From contig NW_019775507.1 in assembly GCF_001039355.2 (NCBI RefSeq), positions 154,481 through 218,480 on the forward strand: a stretch of DNA of 64,000 nt. Reading direction: 5' to 3'. Position 1 is the first letter of the stretch. Each line of letters begins with the position of its first letter. A program made the translations under genes and the position numbers. The notes beneath the pieces were generated by a model. That model had not been told where the DNA came from and searched no databases. It saw nothing but the letters and a program-made list of their open reading frames with translations. Below are positions 27,001 to 37,887 of the stretch, in pieces. The DNA is from Lingula anatina (taxonomy: Eukaryota; Brachiopoda; Lingulata; Lingulida; Lingulidae).

Positions 27001-27796
27001 TGTCATTGCTGTAGTCGTCTGCCATCACTGTTGCCCTGCACTTTCTGTGATAACACAATAAGTGGAAAACTGTTTAACCTTCTGTCTTCAGACTTATGGT
27101 ACTGATGAATATTCATAAAATACAGGTCGAGTCCACAAATCAGCATGATTGGGCCATTTTTTCAAAAGTTATGCTGTTTTTCTCTTTTTTTAGCACATTT
27201 GCAATACTAATAACACATTTCAAAAATAATCAATAGGCCTATTGTCTTGAAAATCACAGGAGTGATCAGTCTTTCGAAAATACAGGTAAAGTTTGAAAAT
27301 CAGCTTGATTGAACCATTTTTACAAAAGTTATGCTGTTTTTTTTTTTTTTTTTTTTGCTTTTTTCAGCATATTTTGAGAACTCTTGATTTTGCATTTTGT
27401 AGAGCTTGTCAAGCACAACACTTGGTGGTGTCCCTTTTTTTTTTCTTTGCTGTCCATAAGAATGTGCTTACTCCAGCTGGTGTTTCAATATCCTGAGGCA
27501 GTATTGCCTCTCTGATCCTCTAGTTACTTCTCCCATTTCAATTCCAGAATTCACAATCCACTGGGGATGATTTTGAAAGTCAGGTTTTGCTGAAAATGAA
27601 ACACATGCAAGGAAGAAAAAGAGAGGAGCAAAGTGCACAGAAAGAAGATTCTAAATCTTACAACTTACAGAACCCTCCTACTAAAGAGAGAGACTTTGAA
27701 AGTGTAGTGCTTATGAGAATGAGGCAAGCTGAAGAAAGAAAAAGAATAATAGAACAGATGCAGAAAGAAGACTTAGAAGAAGTAGACAGCACCTAA
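21004..27796 (+). CDS. DNAJC17: DnaJ homolog subfamily C member 17 (DNAJC17)
   Basis: J-domain co-chaperone with a C-terminal RRM, linked in other animals to the spliceosome and nuclear transcription control. Exons: 21004-21072, 21811-21880, 22106-22164, 22443-22530, 23521-23597, 24170-24266, 24654-24691, 25078-25155, 25795-25875, 26161-26280, 27548-27796. Together they give 1,026 nt and 341 aa, slightly longer than the ~300-aa vertebrate proteins. The J domain starts with [10 protein letters not shown] and carries [15 protein letters not shown] with the HPD triad that stimulates Hsp70. A Lys/Glu-rich coiled coil follows (exons 4-6), then an RRM across exons 8-10 ([28 protein letters not shown]) and a charged tail ending EEVDST. 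The ATG at 21004 leads directly into the family's conserved N-terminus. All splice phases agree. Confidence 0.95.
21312..21353. repeat. (GAAA)n microsatellite
   Basis: Purine-rich tetranucleotide repeat in DNAJC17 intron 1. Confidence 0.8.
22605..23115. mobile_element. Palindromic MITE-like element in DNAJC17 intron 4
   Basis: The ends form a long imperfect inverted repeat: the left end GCACCCCACACACGGTAAGC..TTGGTGCGC is mirrored by GTGCGCACCAAATGCTCAGC..GTGTGCAGGCCCC on the right. It is GC-rich compared with its surroundings, has no coding capacity, and is flanked by TTA on both sides (22602-22604; 23116-23118). Internal segments (about 22942-23040) resemble the ends, suggesting nesting or internal duplication. 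Confidence 0.65.
25217..25472. mobile_element. MITE, family A (GGGACCATTCCC-type ends), DNAJC17 intron 8
   Basis: The ends GAGACCATTCCCAGAG and GATGGGAACCCAGTC are inverted relatives of the ends of the copies at 37673 and 42443, and the interiors share the nearly palindromic 'GGGGGTAATTAAC / ACCCC' arms. GTA flanks both ends, a possible degenerate 3-bp target duplication. It is non-coding. Confidence 0.65.
27120..27350. repeat. Imperfect tandem repeat in DNAJC17 intron 10
   Basis: Two diverged units, starting at about 27122 and 27281, share ATACAGGT...AATCAGC-TGATTG...CCATTTTT-CAAAAGTTATGCTG followed by a T-run. The period is about 158 bp. Confidence 0.7.
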
Positions 27797-29422
27797 CCAA
27801 AGCATACTGTGTGGAGATTTTTGAAATGTAAAGACAGGCAATGAAATGGCTCATGAATATGTTATGTTATACAAAAAATTAATGATGATGATGAACATTG
27901 CATTTTCTTGCATAAAAGATAGATGCATGTAAGATTTTTTGGGTAAATTTGTTCCATTGAGACCATTTGATTTATATGTGTATGGCGAAGGCTGATGGAG
28001 GATATTGATAAGGAAGGTTAATTTTTTATATCACCCCAATTTGGATCAGTTTACAATATTGAGTTCATGAAACATGAGAAGAACCTGTATCAGAACTTAC
28101 ACATATGGAAAAGAAAAAATGCAGTATCACCCAACTCTTTGGACTCCCACAATGACTTGCTTTTATAATAAAACCTTTCATATCCTTTAATAGGATGATT
28201 TTTAAAGAATATATATTTTTATCTGTAGAGAAAATTGTACATTCTTGTATGTAAATTTACAAGGTCATCTTGAATAAAGAAGAATATTGTTGGCTTTTGG
28301 GGGTCATACCTCTGGCGTTAGATTTGAAGCTTGAGTTGGAATTAGATGTTTCATGAGAAAAAAGAAATGAGTGGTGATTATATGTTAGGTCTTTGGTATC
28401 ACTTCCCTTTCAGTCTGACTGTTGCTCTTAAAATATTTTAGTCCAAAACGTTTTTAATAACAAGATCATAGCTTGAAAACTCCTGTACTTCCCACCTGCC
28501 CTGACTCTTGCACTGGAAAACAACTGAAATTCAAATAAAGATATATTTCATTAGGATTTTGTCTATTTTTACAACCGTGGAGTCCCTTTTTATGCTATTA
28601 ATATTATTTTAATAGTTATGTAGACTCTACACATAATCAGCGCCCAATCCCCTTACCCAAGCCTAGGATCCAAAATATATATCTTATATCAGCCCAAGCA
28701 AATACTGCATTGCACAAAATGCATTCAGTTCAGATGTGCCACAGCACAATGAGACATTGTGGTAGGTGTGACAGACGACAACTACTCAGGATTGGCTGTG
28801 ACGTCTGCCACCCCGTGGTGTGCACGCAGAAGATGAAATTTCTGCTCAAGGAGATCAGGCAGTGCCATGTGAGTATGGTGTATATTTTGACAGTTTGGAG
28901 TGATAGAATACAATTGATTAACAAAAGTACATTACATTAACTTTCGGTACTTTTTGCCATTGGATAAAAAACTTGCAAGAGAGATTTGCGGTCATGACGA
29001 ATCATTTGTGTGTGGATGGCTCTGACGTTCATGACTGATTGCATTTTGCTTTCATGTCTTGACAAGTTGTTATCAGTTGTTATTACTTTAAAATAGCTCT
29101 TATTTGTTTGTAACTATCGCCTGCGTAGGATATTTATCGTCTGCTGCAGGATCCTCTGTATATGCAGTCTAGCTGTTGGTTAAGTTAAATTTATAACTTT
29201 GAAATGCCGGTTAACTTGGTTCACAACAGTTCAGTAAATATCCTTATTTCAGTGTTAATAACAAAATGTAAGTGCTAAAGAGTCTATATCATTCAAAGTC
29301 ATATCAGTCAAACATTGATCTGTTTATTGAACAGTAGAAAAATATTGGAATATTAACCTTTTTCATTTCAGATTACATGGGTTTGATGATACTTCAGTAT
29401 CCAAAATAAATATTTCTTGATA
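27797..29422 (+). other. DNAJC17 3' UTR and intergenic spacer
   Basis: Two AATAAA polyadenylation signals occur at 28273-28278 and 28534-28539, plausible 3' ends for DNAJC17. A possible 5' non-coding exon of the next gene could end at a GCCAT|GTGAGT donor near 28870. An acceptor near 29371 (TTTCAG|ATTACATGG) starts the exon that carries the next gene's ATG. Confidence 0.5.
28273..28278 (+). terminator. Polyadenylation signal AATAAA (DNAJC17)
   Basis: Canonical hexamer about 480 bases after the stop codon. A second copy at 28534-28539 may serve as an alternative distal signal. Confidence 0.5.
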
Positions 29423-31867
29423 ATGGGTAAGTACAGGTTCAAGCGTAGTTATGATTTTTACACTTTGTTGATATGGGCTATCAGACTCCAAGCCAGCAAT
29501 TTCAAAAGGAGGGTTCTTTTTCTGAAAAGTGGGCCTTTTACCATGGAACCTTCATGGTTCTTCTTCTATCTTCTTTTCTTGCCATTTGGGTAAGATTATT
29601 GGGTACTTTTGCAGCCTCCAAACAAATCTTTGATTTTCATTTCTTTCTTAATTGTGTGGTGACTTTGATCAGTGTCTATGACATTCAAACATAAGTGTTT
29701 GGTAATCTACTTGTTAATTTTCCACGTTCTCACAAGAAAGTACAAACTCTTTTAAATTATTAATGGGAGAGCTAAGGTCAAAGGAGGGTTTAAATCAGTT
29801 CATTTGCCATAGAGTTTGAATGATAAAGGTAGAAAAAGATTTAAAAAGGAGTGAATTTTCCAATCTAATTTATTTCAATGATCAAAGTCACCACATTATT
29901 TTGATAAACATTTAGAATTAAAGGCTGTGGGTGGGGGTTACAGGATACTGCGAATTAAAGTGCCATTTGTTGTTTCAGCTGGCATTATATCTCTTTAAAA
30001 TAATAACCACGAATAAATTCTTTTTCAGATGTGCTTGAGTTTACAGAAAAAGGCAGTCCAGAGGAAAGACAAGTCTTAGATATTGTTGAAGGTGGCTACC
30101 TATATCAGAAGAAGTCTAACTGGGAGGTTGGAAAAGTGGCACGTGTTTATAATGATAATCTTATGGAGATTTTCCAATCCAAGAAACAGGAAATGATTGC
30201 AGAGGTTTGTGAATTCTGAAAAAAAACTTTTCTGGGATTCAAATAATGGTGATATCATATTGTTATATTTTCGTTTTGTGCACAATGTATAAAATTTATA
30301 ATATACTTAAGTCCATAAAAGATCAAGGATACTTTGTAGTATAGTGACTTTTGATCATATCAAATATGTCAAAGCCTACTAGTTCCATTAAATATAAATA
30401 GCATAGTTTTAAGTAGTTCATCATTATCAACCCTTTGCCATTTTCATTTCACTATTTTGTGAATGAAGAAAAAGGGTTCGTTATGGGAGCATTCACATCG
30501 AGAAGAGCGGAGGTCTAGTAAGGCCGTGACCTAAATATGGCTGACCTACATGAAAGGAAGACCGCTTAATCCATTAGTCTTTCCACCATGTATTGTCCCT
30601 GCATGTCCCCAATTAAATCTTGGCTCAATTCAACTGGTCGAGGGACGATGCGTGGGGAGCCATGTGAGAGGTGGAGAGACAATGCATTACAGGATTAAGC
30701 GGTTTCCCTTTCATGTGGGTCCGCCATATATAGGTTGGGGCCTTTAATAGTCCTCGGCTCTTCTCGATGTGAATGCTCCCTATTATATTTATCAGACCTT
30801 GGCTCAATTTTTTGGCCTTTGGTAATTTCATGTCTAGTAATGTTTGTTGTCATTGTAAGATCATTGGTTTTACATAAAATAGATTCATAAGATTTCTGAA
30901 ATCGGAATTCTGTGTTAGGGTACAGTCCTAAAAAAAAGTATTGAAAAAATATCTAGTATTATTTTTCGGAATCTAATTTAAAAAATCCCAGTGTTATGGT
31001 TGAAGATAGCTGATTTAAAGTGTGCAATTCAAGTGTACAGCTTAAGAGTCTAGAAAATTTTGATTATCATTTGTATTTAAGACTACTCATCGTCTTCATG
31101 AAATAGAAATTAAGGTTCACATTCATATCGTTATTATTAACTTATAAAGTGGATGATTTTCCAACTTTACTTTCAAATAATCAATTTGATAAATTTGCCA
31201 GTCAAGAAAATTGTTACATCCTGTCAGACATAGTCTTGGGGTATGTAAAATGTTGTTTGCTGATTGTTTGGTAACATCTGATTATTGCCAGTTAGTATCA
31301 GGTCAGTTCTTTTTTCATCATAATTTAAAATGTTGACAGCTTTATTGATGAAATCAGCATTTTCCATAGTTTAACCTCTTTTTATTCAGGGCTGTAGTCA
31401 ATGGCAAACAGAAGAGTGGTATGCATTTTCCATTGAAAAGAAATCTGTGGCTACAAAGATTTGCACATATGGATTGAAATCTAGACAGAGCAATCTGAAT
31501 GGAGGCAAATACCTATTAGGAGATCCTACGAAAGGAGTCACGGTGTACAAGTATTCAGATGTGTGTCAGGGTTGGGCAGAAATTCAAAGATATTCCGAGC
31601 CAATATACATGGTGGTGTATAAGGTGAAAAATTAGCTGGTTTAGTATTGTTTAAGTGTTTCTTTAAGTTTCTGAAAATATCTCTATGAAAATGGGAAAGA
31701 ATCGTATTACTAATAAATAATTTTATCGGCATGAATTTGAAAAGGGTTGTTAATTAAAAGAAAAGATTTAAGAATGGCCTTTATGTTCTGAGTGGCTAGA
31801 AGTAATCTGATTATTTTTTATCATGTGAATAATGATGGTGTATAGATGAAATCTTTCTACTAGCTGG

Positions 31868-31926
<59 letters not shown>

Positions 31927-34900
31927 GCTTGTCTCAGTATTCTTACTAAAACAATTATATGGAAACTGTAATTTATGCAATTGTTTCCTCTAAATTTCAG
32001 ATAATGTTAGGTAGGGCAAAGTATGTTGATGTAAATCCAGGATGGACGTCTCTGGACTTAGTTCAACCAACCTTGGGGTATCACAGTCACATCCCTAAAA
32101 TCAAACCTTNTATAATGCTTGTCTCAGTATTCTTACTAAAACAATTATATGGAAACTGTAATTTATGCAATTGTTTCCTCTAAATTTCAGATAATGTTAG
32201 GTAGGGCAAAGTATGTTGATGTAAATCCAGGATGGACGTCTCTGGACTTAGTTCAACCAACCTTGGGGTATCACAGTCACATCCCTAAAATCAAACCTTC
32301 CTGCAATGATAGGCTTCAGGATGCTGTGAATAAATCCAGGGTGAGATTTTATTCATTATTTCATTTGATTATATTTCATCAAATTTTTATTTAAACTTCA
32401 TTCAGTGATTGACATTCTGTATAATGGCCCCTATTTTCAAACAGTCAGCCTGGTGTGGCAGCTTATTTTTTACCAACAAATATTTCATTTCAGGTTGCTC
32501 TACTTTATAACAAATTTGATTTTCTTAATTGTTAGTGGTAGAAAAATCTGTCAAGAGTTGTGAATTTATTCCTGTAGTGAGTTTAAATGCATAAAACATT
32601 TGCCTTTTCTTACACATATGACTGTCTCTTTTATTCCAGATTTACCTTTATGAGTTTTGCGAGCAAAAAGGTTTTTCAAGCTGTCCCAGCCATTGTGTTC
32701 CAGTAGCACTTGTGGAATTCTGGCAGTCCAGCAAAACAGAAGCAGCCAAGGCTACCTTGCAAAGAAGCCGCAGCTGGGATAACAGTTTACCATTCAACAA
32801 GAAAATGCCTGGCAATAAACATAAAAGACAAGGATCTGAAGAAACTGACCAGTTAAGTAGATTTGGGAGGAGAATCATAGAAAAAGTTAATACAAAAAAG
32901 GCAGACCTTGTGAAAAAAGAGTTTTCAGATACAAGCAGATGTGTGTGGAAGAAGAAGACGAATGTTGTAGCTGAGCAGAAGTTGAGTATCAGCAATGAGG
33001 TTAGTGAAAGTCACAAGAAAACCCAAGAGGAAAATGGCAGGGAATTATCTCATTTCGTAGAATTATCTCATTTCTACCAAGTAGTCAAGTCAAAGATTTC
33101 AAAAAAGAAACAAAAGAATAAAGATCAAAATGCAAATGCAAATGAATCAAGTGTAAAATCAGAGAAAAAGAAAAGGAGGAGGAGGAAGTCTAAAAGGGAT
33201 GCAGAGCAGAACAGCAATTTGGTCAGCAGTACAACAGAAATTGAAGAAATGAGAAAAAAAGAAATAAGTGAAGAGCAGCCTTCAGAAGTGAACAACAACA
33301 GTATGAATACCAGTCCCTGTCAAAAGCTACCAAATGTGCCAAATACTGGGATTAAAAGAAAGATGTTTCGATCATTATCTGAGCGTTTTGCTACCGTTCA
33401 CCAGGAATGTGAAGAGGCTGAAAGCAATGCAGCTTTTCTAGCTTCTCTGAACAAGAAATTTGGGGACACAAGTGGCCTTTTACCAGCCAAGGTAGCTAAA
33501 CTTCACCCAGAAAATACTTTAGAGCAAAGAAAGAATAAAGTGCAGAGGATAAACAAGAATGAAGATGTATTTTATGACACAGGTACTTCATTAAAACAGG
33601 CAGACACACAAAATTTTCATAATGTGGATAAAAAAGGTGCTGTGGATGTCCAATCAGCCCAAAATTTGCCAAATATTTCACTCCCTGATCAAGTTTCTGC
33701 ACAAATACATTCCAAAGATAGTAAAAATGTAGTACCTGGCCATTCAAAGGATGGAATAAAGGATGTCAAAGGGACAATTGGATCAGTTCAAGGTAAAAAA
33801 CAACCATATGCAGAATGTCTGAAAATGGCAAAACCTGTGGACCAGGAAGGTCAGAATCTTGCCCATAAAGTTGGTGTATCTAGGCATCTTTTTTCTGACA
33901 GGCAAGGTAAAGAACTTGGAGACACACATGGTAAGTCACTGCACCAGACTTGTGGACAAAACCAAGGTACCGGTTTTACTAAAAGAAGAAAGAAGTCCAG
34001 ATGTAGAAGCCAAACAGTGGATGTGTTTTCCAGGTCGCATCAGGAGGCTTTGAAAGCAGAGGAGGACCAGATGTTTGAATGGGAGATGAGTCTGTATACA
34101 AGCAATACAAGATTTGATCGAAAGCCTCTTCATATTCGTTCTGTATCCAGCAATGGGCATGTGTCAAGCCAGGGCCAGACTGATTTAGAGTTGAGGTCAA
34201 AGGGTCCAACAGCTCCATCACCATCAACATACATGGCAGAACAAAGAAGGGATTTTGAGGAACCGCCTGTTAAAAATTTCGACTGGACATCCAATATGTA
34301 CCACCCTCCTACTAGTCGACATACCCCACCTGATACATCTGAAAGATGCCTGGTTACAAAGTTCCCAAAGGAACCAGAGATAATTGTGAATCATGGGTTG
34401 CAGACACCTTCAAAGCCTAAACATGTTCCAATGGCAGAAACCAGCAGGCAATATTCAGCATATTGTCCACCACCTACGAGCAAATTGGAGAGGTCGCAGA
34501 AAGATTTGGAAGCACCTGAAAGAAGAAACTATCCTGGACTGCACACTCCACCCCTTGTAAACAACAAATCTGATGACAGCTTGGTGATGCTGGAGCATGC
34601 TGGAAAACATTCAGGCCTGCGTATGCCACCTTCTCCAAGAGCTGGTCCATCACAAAGCTCTTTGATGGGTCAGTATGGGGGATTAAGAAAACCTCCAGGA
34701 TGCAGTGACCAACTCAGTGGGGGGCCAAGAAAGAGGACAGCTCCAAGATATGAAGTGCCTGAGCAAATTTTTAATCATGAAACCATTGTTCATCGTACAG
34801 ACCCTAGAAATGTGGCATGGGGGCAAATTTCTAATCCTGAAAGCACAGTCAAACCTAATGCTTGTGAGGTAAATTATGGAGGATCAGAGTCTACAATAGG

Positions 34901-36401
34901 TCTGCTGCTTGAACAAAAGAAAAATGCAAAGTCTGAGGCAGATCTAGCTGCCATACAAACGACCATCAATATCCTGCTTTCAAGTCTCCAGGAGGGCATG
35001 CAAGAAGAGGCCCACACTGGGGACAATACAAATTTGGAGGTGGTGGATATGGAAATCTCGGGCTCAGAATCTGTCAGTTTAGGTTATGATAATCAATCTA
35101 ATCTTCACCAGATAAGTTCCCCTGTCCTTGGAAATGGTGGCAACCAACAGGAGGATAAAAATCCCAGCAGATTATTCAGTAAGAAAAGTTGCACAACCAG
35201 TGGTGTGAATCCCAGTTTACAAATTGGCAATTTGAAAGAAAAGGAGGGCACAGCAGTGCGGAGAACAGCACCAGAGACTGCTGGTCAGTTCCATGGACGC
35301 ACGCTGCTGAGGGGCAAGGAGGTCCCTCCAAGGTACATTCCACTGAAAGCAAAAGGGGAGTGTAAACTGGCAGATCCTAGAGCTGAAGTATATCCCCAGA
35401 GAGAGAAATGGATCCCTCCAAATTATCCCAAGAAATCTGAGGTGTTTTCCGATGAGGTGAATACTTCTGATGCCAAGTGTGGAAAGGTTGATTCAGAAAC
35501 ACTGTCAAACAAAGAGTCAGATAAGGAACCACGGAGTGGTAGTGACCTGATGAAATTCCTAATGAACGCTCTACTTGGAAAAAAAGCAATACCAAAGTCG
35601 GATCCCGAGTCTAAAATTCCAAATGATGCTGTGACTACAACTGTATTACAATTCCCAGGTGAAAATAACCAAGAGTCAACTGCCATAAATGATGACAAGC
35701 AATTATCTTCAAGTAAGTGTGATCAGAAAGAGTGGAAGGCAGAGGAAAGATTCATTTCCACATTACAACAGGGAAAAAAACCTTTCCAATCCTGCTGTGA
35801 AAGTGAAGAAATGATTATAGATTATTGTGGACAAGACGTGGGCTTGCCGCCAAATCCTCAAATGAGCTTCTTCGGAAGAGAGAATGAACTGTTCAGTATG
35901 TTATCAGATAGGAACACTGATGAACAAAAATATTTGGGTACTGATGTTCCACATAGAAAGAAATGTGGTGAAAGTCCTACTCCAAAGGGTCAGAAGATAC
36001 AAACTGTCGTCACGTCTACCAAATGTTTAACTCAGCAACCAAATTCATGTGGGATTGCAGGCCAGGAAAAATTGTCTGAGTTTGCTAGTGAGGCAAAGTC
36101 ATCAGCTGGCTTTTCTGGAGAGTCCAAAGTGCCTTTGAAAAAGAGCAGCACTGAGCCCAAAACATGGAGGCAGTTGGAGAATGTGGCTTTGCTTAATGTT
36201 GGCACATGCCAATCATCCTTTTATGAAGTGGACTATGAAAGGCAGACTGCATTTCCAAGCTATTGCCAGGTTGTGCATCGGGATTTACCAGGAATGGATG
36301 TTTGTCAAAGACCAGTGACAATGCATATGCAATATAGCCATAATGAAAGGCCACTGGCACCAAGTTATGATGATGCAATTCTCAGCTACCACTATACATA
36401 A
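29423..36401 (+). CDS. DUF3715 (TASOR/TASOR2/TEX15-type pseudo-PARP) protein
   Basis: Exons: 29423-29426 (ATG plus one base), 30029-30204, 31390-31623, 32191-32340, 32640-36401, about 1,441 aa. The first ~280 residues match the DUF3715 domain in order: a start like VLDIVEGGYLYQKKSN, the segment YLLGDPTKGVTVYKYSDVC, then MVVYKIMLGRAKYV, and IYLYEFCEQKGF..CVPVALVEF. These correspond to family motifs of the kind LLG-P--GVYLSRYADL, FKIMKGK and YEY..CPYAVVSF. In vertebrates TASOR scaffolds the HUSH silencing complex and TEX15 acts in germline silencing, using a catalytically dead PARP-like fold. The rest is one 3,762-nt exon encoding a Lys/Ser/Asn/Pro-rich, apparently disordered region with a basic KKKQK / KKKRRRRKSKR patch. 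I cannot say which of the three paralogs it is closest to. Exon 4 appears twice because of a join at 32110; the second, complete copy is used here. Confidence 0.75.
30485..30780. mobile_element. Palindromic MITE, family B, in intron 2 of the DUF3715 gene
   Basis: The element begins GGGAGCATTCACATCGAGAAGAGC and ends with the reverse complement GCTCTTCTCGATGTGAATGCTCCC, so the terminal inverted repeat is nearly perfect over more than 24 bases. The inner arms (GGAAGACCGCTTAATCC versus GGATTAAGCGGTTTCC) are also complementary. TAT flanks both sides (30482-30484, 30781-30783). It has no coding potential. Confidence 0.85.
31870..31924. repeat. (TA)n microsatellite
   Basis: Roughly 26 TA units directly upstream of the duplicated exon 4 block. 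It is probably what broke the assembly at the N in 32110. Confidence 0.95.
31921..32299 (+). repeat. Direct 189-bp duplication around an N (probable misjoin)
   Basis: 31921-32109 and 32111-32299 appear identical and are separated only by the N at 32110. Each contains the acceptor TTTCAG and most of exon 4 of the DUF3715 gene. The first copy is cut before the exon's donor. An exact duplication abutting an N beside a (TA)n run is typical of an unresolved contig overlap rather than a biological exon duplication. Confidence 0.9.
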
Positions 36402-36748
36402 GAAACTCCGTAGCTCCATTGGCTGTTACAAATTGTTTGTTTGGTTAGGTAATTTCATGTGCCTTTTCAGTGCAGGTGTTACTTCTCATCCTTGTACTGT
36501 ATCTCATAAGACTGATATTCAAGTTTTTAGCCATCTAAATTTGCATGTGTATTTGTGTGCATTTGTCCACTCTGTGTTGGTAATTAGGCTTGTGTACATG
36601 TGTTTGCATGCATATCATGGCTGTTTATGTGTGGGTGCATGCTGTGGCTCTGTTGTATGCGTGTACTTGTACATGTAGCTTTACTTATAATAGTGGTAGG
36701 CAGAACATCTGAACATTGGCTCCCAATGTCTAGCAATTGTGAGCATAA

Positions 36749-37037
36749 GGCCCCATTCAGAATAGGTGACCTGAGTACTAACTGATCCACTGACTAAATG
36801 TGGCCAACCACACTTCAAAAGAGAGGCCACTGATTCTTGATGGTCCCCTGCCTCCACATGGGCCATTGCTGCAGGGGGCCTAGCAATTAAACCTTGGAGC
36901 CGAGATTTAATCCATTTAATGGTGCGTGTGGAGTTGGGTAGGCCGTCAGGAATAAGCGGCATCTCTTTTGAAGTGTGGTCTGCCATATTTAGTCAGCGGA
37001 TCAGTTGGTACTCGGATCATCTGTTCTGAATGGGGCC
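36749..37037. mobile_element. Palindromic MITE, family C
   Basis: The left arm GGCCCCATTCAGAATAGGTGA..GTACTAACTGATCC is mirrored by GGATCAGTTGGTACTCGG..TCTGTTCTGAATGGGGCC, and inner arms around ACACTTCAAAAGAGA are also complementary, so almost the whole unit can fold back. Flanks are TAA (left) and CAA (right), a possible decayed TAA target duplication. Confidence 0.8.
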
Positions 37038-37672
37038 CAAGATGTGTTGAAAAAGACACTTTATAAATGTTGGTGAAGGAGTTTTTAGTACACTTTGATT
37101 AAACTGTTTTAGTAGTGCCATGATATTATGATGGAGCCACTGCATTCTCTGATAAGTTTGTTGTTTAATAAGCCCTTTGTAGTGCAATTTGAGGAGTAGC
37201 ATACCTGCTTTCTTAATCAAGTCTACAAGAAACTTGGTTTTGATTTTAATCAGATCATTGTAATTACGTTTTGCTTTGAGAAGTCTAATCAAATGGACAC
37301 AGAAGTGGACATTTCTGTTGTTTCCCAAATGCAGTTTTTTTTAATCACCAGTGATTCAGAAATAATTTTTAAACTGTATATGTGGCTTTTTTCATTGCAG
37401 AGTTAGAAGGAAGTGATATAGATTAGTTTTGTTTGAACCACTAGCAAAAATTAATTTAGTTGCCTGGGACTAAGGCTGTGTTCAAAATAGATGTTAGCAT
37501 ACCAGCAGGATCAGTGTAGCTTAGGGGGGGATTCTAATTGCCTGGCATGCCCCCTTATAACTTAAAGTGCTTGGGAAGATTCAGGAAAAACTAGTGGTCC
37601 ATGATATTGTTCATGTTGTCTAGGAAATAGAAACCTGCTGAGATAGATCTGTCCTGCTTGTATGATAACTTA

Positions 37673-37887
37673 GGGTGCATTCTCATAGATTTTAGGTCGA
37701 TCTATCCCCGTGGGGAGTCTCACTAGATTACTGTCAGATAATACGGCTAAAATGTCCGTCATGACTACTTCAAGCTGTAAGGGGGGTAATTAACTTTTGT
37801 GCCTGCTCGGCTGACAGCTATATAGCGTGAACCCCCAGGGAGTTATGTCAATCTAGTTAAATCGATCTATTTTCTGGGAATGGGGTC
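37673..37887. mobile_element. MITE, family A copy
   Basis: The ends GGGTGCATTCTCATAGAT and TCTGGGAATGGGGTC, with interior arms GGTCGATCTATCCCCGTGGGGAGTCTCACTAGATTAC and matching inverted sequence, resemble the copy at 42443. TTA flanks both sides (37670-37672, 37888-37890). Confidence 0.75.

Noticed and set aside
32648-34230. Several minus-strand open frames opposite the large DUF3715 exon
   Set aside because: Their composition mirrors the long real frame on the plus strand; they are antisense shadows.
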